Shown here: positions 56,788-64,000 of the stretch, piece after piece
How the letters are laid out: every line of letters starts with the position of its first letter
Position numbering within the stretch: the stretch's first letter is position 1
NCBI GenBank assembly: GCA_032622095.1
Contig: CP136066.1
Coordinates: forward strand, 185,728,716 to 185,792,715
Direction: 5' to 3'
Source of the DNA: Siphonodentalium dalli
Lineage: Eukaryota > Mollusca > Scaphopoda > Gadilida > Siphonodentaliidae
DNA: 64,000 nt
Notes under the pieces: generated by a model
What the model saw: the letters and a program-made list of their open reading frames with translations, nothing else
Database searches by the model: none
Told to the model about the DNA's origin: nothing
Program-made: the position numbers and the translations under genes

Positions 56788-58079
56788 CTCATATTAATTA
56801 GCTCATGGGTCCCCTCTTTGTGATTTTATGGTGTCAAATTGGACAGAGCATCTCGAACCAACCACCTTTACTTCCAACAGAAGCATCGATCGCTTGCATT
56901 CGTTTAAATGACCATTCAGGTCACGGCCACCCCGCAGAACACTCAAATGAATGAAACATTCCTCACTTACTACTAACCAAATATTTACGATTACATTTGT
57001 ATATTTATTTACATAAACCTATTGTCCAAAGCAAGGTATTCCACAACTGAACATTTAAAAAAAAACCACGCGATAATTATGTCGTCTTTATCACATTTAT
57101 AAAGAGAAAGTTTTCGGTAAGCATGATAGCAATCGAAACACGGGTTTTTGTTGACATATCTTGGATGACTATTGTTCTTGAATGTCGGAGCTGTTTAATA
57201 TGAATCGTTAGCGTTACATTGGTGTGCAAATACTCCGAACATAAATATAATTGCTAAGGTAAACATACGAACCTGTAGGTTATTGAAAACCACCTTAATG
57301 AACTTAAGATCAATGAAATTACTATCTTGCTGATTACACCTGTCTGTATATAAGGTTATAGTGTCGATGGTTGTGTGGTATACAGTGGGCAGTCTGGGAT
57401 AAATAACGTGTTTCCTTTTGTTTGCGTGGATGGTAAATACAAAACTAAAATGGTCAGGGTTGGTTTATTGTGGTCTTCCACTGGACCCAGATAAGGGTAC
57501 GTCCATACAGTCGCAAAATTGCCAGGCATTCTTGTACAGGCATTTCGGTATAGAAAGCCACAATGTGGCATATACCGAATGCAAAAATGCGTATAAAATA
57601 CATAAGTCCCACAGCTAACTACATGGGGAGTTAAAACTATGAAGTTTCACTAGTAGCGATGCTATCGACATTTGCCAGTAAATAGCATGCAATTATATCG
57701 CAAAAATAAATTATACAGGTAATTTAAGGTAATGTGCTAGTAGCACCGTTACATGTGGAACTATCGAAATTTTGCTTCTCATGTCGTTAGCTTTGGTTAA
57801 TATGCATCTTAATTGCATGTTGTTGTTTATATTATGGCACCAATGGGTTTTATATTAGAAAATGCCTACAAAAAATGCCATGCAAACTGCCATGCGATCC
57901 CAAATATCGATTGGATCTCACAAACCTTATATAAAGACCACAATGTTTATTGATCTACCACAATGAACGAGCAGCTTTAACAAACTATTGTGGACAAAAC
58001 GTTGATCCATGCATTCTAGTCAAAATGGTTAAACTGTCTCAAATTCTTACTGTATCTGACCATAATATTCATGTATGCT
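56788..58079. other. Unassigned DNA
   Basis: No supported feature in about 1.3 kb. A partial TTATAAAGAGAAAG module lies near 57097. Confidence 0.4.
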
Positions 58080-58450
58080 CAGCTTTTCATGTCAATTGTC
58101 CGCCATGACTCCATTTACACATGCGTGTGTGTTCGAGAGTATGCACGCATGTACTGCGAGCGAGTGTGTGTGTCTATGTACACGTGTGTATGTGTGTGTG
58201 TATGTATGTGTGTGCGTATGTAGGTATGTATGGTTGTGTCTACAAGGGCGCGTGTATGTGAGTATTTGAGAGCGTTTGTGGTGTGTGAGCGTGTGTGCAT
58301 GTGTGTTATTTATGCGTGGTGTACATGTATATACGTTTGATTTTCTTCGTGTTAAATGTCTGTAAATACTAATTATCATTGTATTGTGTTCCTGTTCATT
58401 ATATATGTAAGCTCTCTGTATTACGGAGGAAATAAAGGTATATATACATG
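58080..58450 (+). mobile_element. LINE 3' UTR-like tail with GT-rich stretch
   Basis: A GTGTGTATG-rich stretch (58130-58310) is followed by CTGTATTACGGAGGAAATAA, then AGGTATATATACATG. The ending closely parallels the minus-strand LINE tail at 30803-30860 (GGAGGTAATAAAG plus a TA run). No RT codons remain upstream, so only the 3' UTR is present. Inferred by similarity to the other copy. Confidence 0.5.
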
Positions 58451-58782
58451 CACTGTCTTTGTGGAATTGTTGTCAATATTATGAACATTTTAGTTTTCGA
58501 CTGTAGAACATGGAAGTCATCAGCTCGCTGTCTACTTAAAACAATTATTCAACGTAAATGTATTGTAATTTGTGTACATTTTGAAATAATAATTTTTTAC
58601 GCCAGATACATGTCAGACACAAGTGGGCTATATAATTCGGAATATGAACACGACGGTCCCTGGTATATGAAACTTTGAGCATTATTAGGAATATAACTTT
58701 AAAAACCTCCAACTATATACGATACCAAATGATTAACACTTTCGTGGTGGGAGCTGTGCTGGCGCAACATTAAAGACCACGT

Positions 58783-58855
58783 GGCAATGCATTGTCTTAT
58801 ATATATATGCGAGTCGACCATGGGTCGCCTCGCATATATAAGAGAATGAATTAGC
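58783..58855. mobile_element. Solitary family-1 hairpin
   Basis: GGCAATGCATTGTCTTATAT ... GAGAATGAATTAGC with the usual GCGAGTCGACCATGGGTCGC tip. No second hairpin or shell is visible. A small hairpin (GACGGGGGTAAC / GTTACCCCGGTC) lies at about 58892-58937. Confidence 0.75.
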
Positions 58856-59020
58856 GTAATAATTTGTTATCAATTTTATCATTATTTCTATAGACGGGGG
58901 TAACATTTCTAGCTAATATAATTGTTACCCCGGTCTATAACCCTAGTAATGACAATCATACCCCATGCTGAAATCTGTGGTATTACAATTCTTCGTCACA
59001 ACGGAAACTCCCCAACGGGG

Positions 59021-59204
59021 AATAATAAATAGACAGAACACAACGCGCATCTTAATCGAGAATCTTTTATCGAATGAGTTGCGGATGGCGCAAGGATATA
59101 TTTCGCGAGAGCGTAGCGAGAGCGAAATATAACTTTGCGCCGTCCTCAAAGAGTTCGATAACAGATTCGAGATTATGATGCAAGTTGTGTTCTGTATTTA
59201 TTTC
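59021..59204. mobile_element. Foldback MITE of about 184 bp
   Basis: AATAATAAATAGACAGAACA pairs with GTTCTGTATTTATTTC. Arms continue through CGAGAATC / GATTCGAG and GGCGCAAGGATATATTTCGC / GCGAAATATAACTTTGCGCC to a centre GAGAGC-GTAGC-GAGAGC near 59117. Nearly the whole element is palindromic. Confidence 0.78.
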
Positions 59205-59949
59205 TACACCGTTCAGTCATATAAGTTCAATCCATGAGTGTCACCTCCATTGTTACTATAGCCACCTTTATTGTGATTTAAGTCTGACAAATAGCCAGTA
59301 ATTATGGGGGGATCACCGGAAGCAGATGATCGACGTAATGTACGTCATCTTTCTTGGCGACAACGTCAACAAGAATAGTTCCGGCTTGTATTCCACTACT
59401 ATGTATTCAATGGCTGGGATTCCGTTGAATACATGTGCCTCACGTCAATGTGTGTGGAATAAAAAGCGTTTCCGGTCATGTTCATATACGTTCAGATTTC
59501 TTCTATGCGGACAATGTAAAAGCTGGTACCGTTGCTCTTAAGACAAATAATAACTAATGTGCATAATATATGTTAAGACTTAACATATGTCACTTTAAAT
59601 TATATCCCACTGTCATAGTATCACTCATTGGTGGGCTGTATAAATGTCGAACCATTCTGGATTTAATCCGCACGTTATCTATGGGCATAAACTTCGGCCC
59701 CCAGATTTATCTGGTGTTAGGCAATAATGTAATATATAGATAAGAATTTCGTACAAATCATCGTTTATCTATTTCCCCTTTATTATACCCCCCACCATCG
59801 ACTGGACAGCGATCGGTTATAATTGGATGAACTATACCATTGTATACCGAGTTTCCTCTGTGGTCTTATCGTCGACAGAGTTAGCGGATTTTGTGCAGAC
59901 ACGAATTTTAGAACACATGAAGCTTAATGAAATTTTGCGAAAACCCTGT
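59205..59949. other. Unassigned DNA
   Basis: No supported feature; an ACCGGAAGC near-match to the ETS motif lies at about 59317. Confidence 0.4.
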
Positions 59950-60100
59950 GCCAATGCATTCTCTTACATATGCGAGTCTCCTATACATAAGAGAATGCGT
60001 TGGCATAACAATATTTATCTTGACCTTGTAAGCCAGTGCATTCTCTTTTATATGCGATACTCCCCATGTGAGACTCGCATATATAAGATAATTCACTGGC
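59950..60100. mobile_element. Compact paired-hairpin variant of family 1
   Basis: Hairpins at 59950-60004 (loop shortened to GTCTCCTATAC) and 60032-60100 (tip GATACTCCCCATGTGAGACT) face each other across only 27 bp. The outer arms (GCCARTGCATTCTCTT) are kept while the loops differ from the standard GTCGACCATA, marking a separate lineage. Confidence 0.72.
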
Positions 60101-60344
60101 ACGTGATATTTAAAGCTGTACCGCCATGAAAGGCTAAAATGGCATACAAACCTTATATATCGCGTTAAAGATGTCCTGTCCGATCTGATACCATAAAACA
60201 ACCACGTGTATACGCTCTCTATACCGGAAAATCACTCGATCGGACACATGATCCCATTTTAAAAGGCATTTTTTTTATGGCCAGATATCGAATTTGTAAG
60301 ACGTTTTGAATTTCTCTCAGCCCACCATGAATTCCAATGATCGT

Positions 60345-60758
60345 CTATGATAAAGAGCGTCAATGCCACCGTCATCCAAAAGCAGTATATAATAAAGAGC
60401 GTTTTCAATTGTGAACTTTCGTGATCGTTTTCTATCGATTGTTGTGTGGGTTTTCGAGCTACCTGTGCCATAAAATGATGTTAATTTCAAGTATTATCAT
60501 TTTTCTTTTGCATCGTAAGCTGACAATTGGTTTTGGAAATTTCGTTCAATTGGAGTCAAATCGGACATTGGATCTTTAAAGTGGAATCGAAGTAGTTAGG
60601 ATTCCTTTAATTTACACGGGGCCATAATAGGTCGACGAATACATGGAATACTTGTATTATCTGCTTTATGTGCCTCACGAACGTTTGCGAAGTTACGAAC
60701 GCTCTTTATTTTCCCATATTAGGAAGAAATATATAACAGTGAACGCTCTTTATTGCTG
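60345..60758. repeat. Segment bounded by inverted AATAAAGAGCGTT pairs
   Basis: The left pair ATAAAGAGCGTCAATG (60350) and AATAAAGAGCGTTTTC (60390) are direct, 40 bp apart. The right pair GAACGCTCTTTATT (60697 and 60740) are inverted relative to the left and 43 bp apart. The interval between the pairs is about 290 bp of unrecognised DNA. Confidence 0.55.
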
Positions 60759-60844
60759 CACATATGTGTATGGGGGTGTAGGGGGATCACAGCTCGAAAA
60801 TATAAAGTTTGACTGTACATAAAAACTTTGGATTCTCGAAGTGA

Positions 60845-61520
60845 ATGTAATTTTGACTGTCCATTTGTTTGCATTTCCTCCACATTTTGGTAATAAAGGT
60901 TTGTCTTGTCGCGTGAACATTATTGTTGGTACTCTGTATTTGAGCTGAAATAAATGTCGAAAATAGTGATAATGATGTCAATGACGCTGTTGCATCTACG
61001 TCACCTATATATGCATCGCTGAAACTGCGTCATATATATTAACCTGTGAACAGTGTGATTTCGGTCGTTGTCGTTCCTAGAATTCAGAGCCTCCAGAAAC
61101 CCGTCTACGACTAATGTTTCTTGGTAAAACCAGCCGGTCCTCCGATTGTGGGATTAACGGTCTGGTTACGTTTTTTTTGTTGTTGACAGTTCTGGCATTT
61201 ATACAGCCTAATTAGTACACACCTAACCATGAAGACATTGGACTGAGGCCATCGCCTATTTGTTAAGAGCTTTGTACTTCCTCAATATTTTTGGAAGGGT
61301 TTTTCTGTCGCACGAGCACTGTTTGTTGATTTTCTCTATTTGAGCTGATATATATAAATGTCGAAAATAGTGATAATGATGTAAATGGTGCTGTTGCATG
61401 TGCGTCATCTACATACATCGGTGCTACTGTGTCATATAAACCTGTTCAATATGATTTCGGTCGTTGCTGTGAACGGGATTCTTGTTTTCCTGGAATTCAG
61501 AGCCTCAAGAAACCCGTCAA
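60845..61520 (+). repeat. Direct duplication of about 405 bp leading into the satellite
   Basis: The segment around 60900-61125 (TTTGAGCTGAAATAAATGTC, GAAAATAGTGATAATGATGT, GATTTCGGTCGTTG, AATTCAGAGCCTC, AGAAACCCGTC) recurs at about 61310-61537. The first copy ends in a single degenerate 47-bp unit (61107-61153); the second continues into the large array. So the satellite unit was part of the ancestral duplicated segment. Confidence 0.78.
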
Positions 61521-64000
61521 CAACTGATGTTTCTTGGTATAAGCAACCGGTGCTCTGATTTGGGGTACGACTGATGTTTCTTGGTATAAGCAACCGGTGC
61601 TCTGATTTGGGGTACAACTGATGTTTCTTGGTATAAGCAACCGGTGCTCTGATTTGGGGTACGACTGATGTTTCTTGGTATAAGCAACCGGTGCTCTGAT
61701 TTGGGGTACGACTGATGTTTCTTGGTATAACCAACCGGTGCTCTGATTTGGGGTACGACTGATGTTTCTTTGTATAACCAACCGGTGCTCTGATTTGGGG
61801 TACGACTGATGTTTCTTGGTATAAGCAACCGGTGCTCTGATTTGGGGTACGACTGATGTTTCTTGGTATAAGCAACCGGTGCTCTGATTTGGGGTACAAC
61901 TGATGTTTCTTGGTATAAGCAACCGGTGCTCTGATTTGGGGTACGACTGATGTTTCTTGGTATAAGCAACCGGTGCTCTGATTTGGGGTACGACTGATGT
62001 TTCTTGGTATAACCAACCGGTGCTCTGATTTGGGGTACGACTGATGTTTCTTTGTATAACCAACCGGTGCTCTGATTTGGGGTACGACTGATGTTTCTTG
62101 GTATAAGCAACCGGTGCTCTGATTTGGGGTACGACTGATGTTTCTTGGTATAAGCAACCGGTGCTCTGATTTGGGGTACAACTGATGTTTCTTGGTATAA
62201 GCAACCGGTGCTCTGATTTGGGGTACGACTGATGTTTCTTGGTATAAGCAACCGGTGCTCTGATTTGGGGTACGACTGATGTTTCTTGGTATAACCAACC
62301 GGTGCTCTGATTTGGGGTACGACTGATGTTTCTTTGTATAACCAACCGGTGCTCTGATTTGGGGTACGACTGATGTTTCTTGGTATAAGCAACCGGTGCT
62401 CTGATTTGGGGTACGACTGATGTTTCTTGGTATAAGCAACCGGTGCTCTGATTTGGGGTACAACTGATGTTTCTTGGTATAAGCAACCGGTGCTCTGATT
62501 TGGGGTACGACTGATGTTTCTTGGTATAAGCAACCGGTGCTCTGATTTGGGGTACGACTGATGTTTCTTGGTGTAACCAGCCGGTGCTCTGATTTGGGGT
62601 ACGACTGATGTTTCTTGGTGTAACCAGCCGGTGCTCTGATTTGGGGTACGACTGATGTTTCTTGGTATAACCAGCCGGTGCTCTGATTTGGGGTACGACT
62701 GATGTTTCTTGGTATAACCAGTCGGTGCTCTGATTTGGGGTACGACTGATGTTTCTTGGTATAACCAGTCGGTGCTCTGATTTGGGGTACGACTGATGTT
62801 TCTTGGTATAACCAGTCGGTGCTCTGATTTGGGGTACGACTGATGTTTCTTTGTATAACCAGTCGGTGCTCTGATTTGGGATACGACTGATGTTTCTTTG
62901 TATAACCAACCGGTGCTCTGATTTGGGGTACGACTGATGTTTCTTTGTATAACCAACCGGTGCTCTGATTTGGGATACGACTGATGTTTCTTGGTATAAC
63001 CAGTCGGTGCTCTGATTTGGGGTACGACTGATGTTTCTTGGTATAACCAGTCGGTGCTCTGATTTGGGGTACGACTGATGTTTCTTTGTATAACCAGTCG
63101 GTGCTCTGATTTGGGATACGACTGATGTTTCTTTGTATAACCAACCGGTGCTCTGATTTGGGGTACGACTGATGTTTCTTGGTATAACCAACCGGTGCTC
63201 TGATTTGGGGTACGACTGATGTTTCTTTGTATAACCAACCGGTGCTCTGATTTGGGGTACGACTGATGTTTCTTGGTATAACCAACCGGTGCTCTGATTT
63301 GGGGTACGACTGATGTTTCTTTGTATAACCAACCGGTGCTCTGATTTGGGGTACGACTGATGTTTCTTTGTATAACCAACCGGTGCTCTGATTTGGGGTA
63401 CGACTGATGTTTCTTTGTATAACCAGTCGGTGCTCTGATTTGGGGTACGACTGATGTTTCTTGTTATAACCAGTCGGTGCTCTGATTTGGGGTACGACTG
63501 ATGTTTCTTGTTATAACCAGCCGGTGCTCTGATTTGGGGTACGACTGATGTTTCTTGTTATAACCAGTCGGTGCTCTGATTTGGGGTACGACTGATGTTT
63601 CTTGGCATAACCAGTCGGTGCTCTGATTTGGGGTACGACTGATGTTTCTTGGCATAACCAGTCGGTGCTCTGATTAGGGGTACGACTGATGTTTCTTGGC
63701 ATAACCAGCCGGTGCTCTGATTTGGGGTACGACTGATGTTTCTTGGTATAAGCAACCGGTGCTCTGATTTGGGGTACGACTGATGTTTCTTTGTATAACC
63801 AACCGGTGCTCTGATTTGGGGTACGACTGATGTTTCTTGTTATAACCAGCCGGTGCTATGATTTGGTGTACGACATGTGTTTCTTTGTGTAACCAGCCGG
63901 TGCTCTGATTTGGGGTACGACTGATGTTTCTTGGTATAACCAGCCGCTCTGATTTGGGGTACGACTGATGTTTCCTCGTATAAGCACGTCCTCCCATTGT
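61521..64000 (+). repeat. 47-bp satellite array with 282-bp higher-order repeat
   Basis: About 53 units of 47 bp, built as GGTACGACTGATGTTTCTTG, GTATAAGCAACC, GGTGCTCTGATTTGG, running off the right edge. In 61611-62570 the variants cycle every six units: GGTACAACTG recurs at 61611, 61893, 62175 and 62457, exactly 282 bp apart, with CAACC/TTGTATAAC variants in fixed positions. Beyond about 62570 the units are more mixed (CAGCC, CAGTC, GGCATA, TTGTTATA). The minus strand has no stops in any frame; since 47 is not a multiple of 3, each frame reads the same 47-residue cycle, so the 600-residue ORFs are artefacts. Confidence 0.95.

Noticed and set aside
58092-58379. Histidine/threonine-rich minus-strand ORF
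   Set aside because: Product of a GT-rich microsatellite-like stretch.
61432-63379. Three overlapping minus-strand ORFs of about 611-620 residues
   Set aside because: They are the same 47-residue cycle read in all three frames of a stop-free 47-bp satellite; no non-repeat domain, and the ends are arbitrary.
63464-63997. Further repeat-encoded ORFs at the right edge
   Set aside because: Continuation of the same satellite reading.
61521-64000. CRISPR-like array
   Set aside because: Units are contiguous with no unique spacers; it is a tandem satellite in a eukaryotic context.

Overview
This window looks like non-coding, repeat-dense genomic DNA from an animal, most likely a mollusc. The reasons are the AT-rich composition, the lack of any convincing protein-coding gene, many small inverted-repeat DNA transposons, decayed non-LTR retrotransposon tails, tRNA- and 5S-derived sequences, and dispersed repeats containing blocks such as 'GTTATCCCCCTTTTTCGAC', 'AACTCTAGAACGGAAAA' and GTCCGTC runs, which I associate with bivalve and gastropod genomes. 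That last link is from memory and is unchecked, so the phylum is an inference. No bacterial, phage or CRISPR-like organisation is present.

Layout. Positions 1-1090 hold paired-hairpin MITEs (family 1). 1358-1815 and 5774-6304 are inverted copies of one foldback element (family 4). 1960-3836 holds mollusc-type dispersed repeats. 3837-12580 is mostly unassigned AT-rich DNA with a 21-bp array and a diverged family-1 remnant. 12581-16020 has a 65-bp array, a TTAA-target MITE (family 2) split by a second TTAA insertion, and a Tc1-like MITE. 17802-19043 holds a dispersed repeat, a 5S rRNA-like core and a complete family-1 element. 19386-21960 is a run of foldbacks and family-2 copies. 21961-25075 is largely featureless. 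25076-31990 holds a direct duplication, two LINE 3' ends, a second Tc1-like MITE and a hAT-like copy. 33336-35690 holds a dispersed repeat followed by an array of about 94-bp units. 36565-38231 holds a family-1 element and a hAT-like element with an aberrant right end. 39059-47060 holds tandem-dimer dispersed repeats, large foldbacks and a segment bounded by an AATAAAGAGCGTT module. 51176-56787 holds a family-2 copy split by a LINE tail, a tRNA-derived SINE, a long-TIR foldback and two short hAT-like MITEs with perfect 8-bp target duplications. 58080-61520 holds a LINE tail, more family-1 hairpins, a second AATAAAGAGCGTT pair and a direct duplication of about 405 bp. 61521-64000 is a 47-bp satellite with a 282-bp higher-order repeat, running off the window edge.

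There is no operon or pathway here. What ties the window together is the behaviour of mobile and tandem DNA. At least two sequence-unrelated MITE families (1 and 3) share a design of two internal near-perfect hairpins facing each other around a core. Insertions are nested, and tandem arrays appear to grow from element interiors or from duplicated flanks. The best candidates for something undescribed are the family-1 hairpin module carried in different outer shells, the paired AATAAAGAGCGTT modules spaced about 40-45 bp, and the hAT-like copy at 37734 that carries an inverted copy of its own left flank. All calls were made by eye; identity percentages and database matches were not computed.
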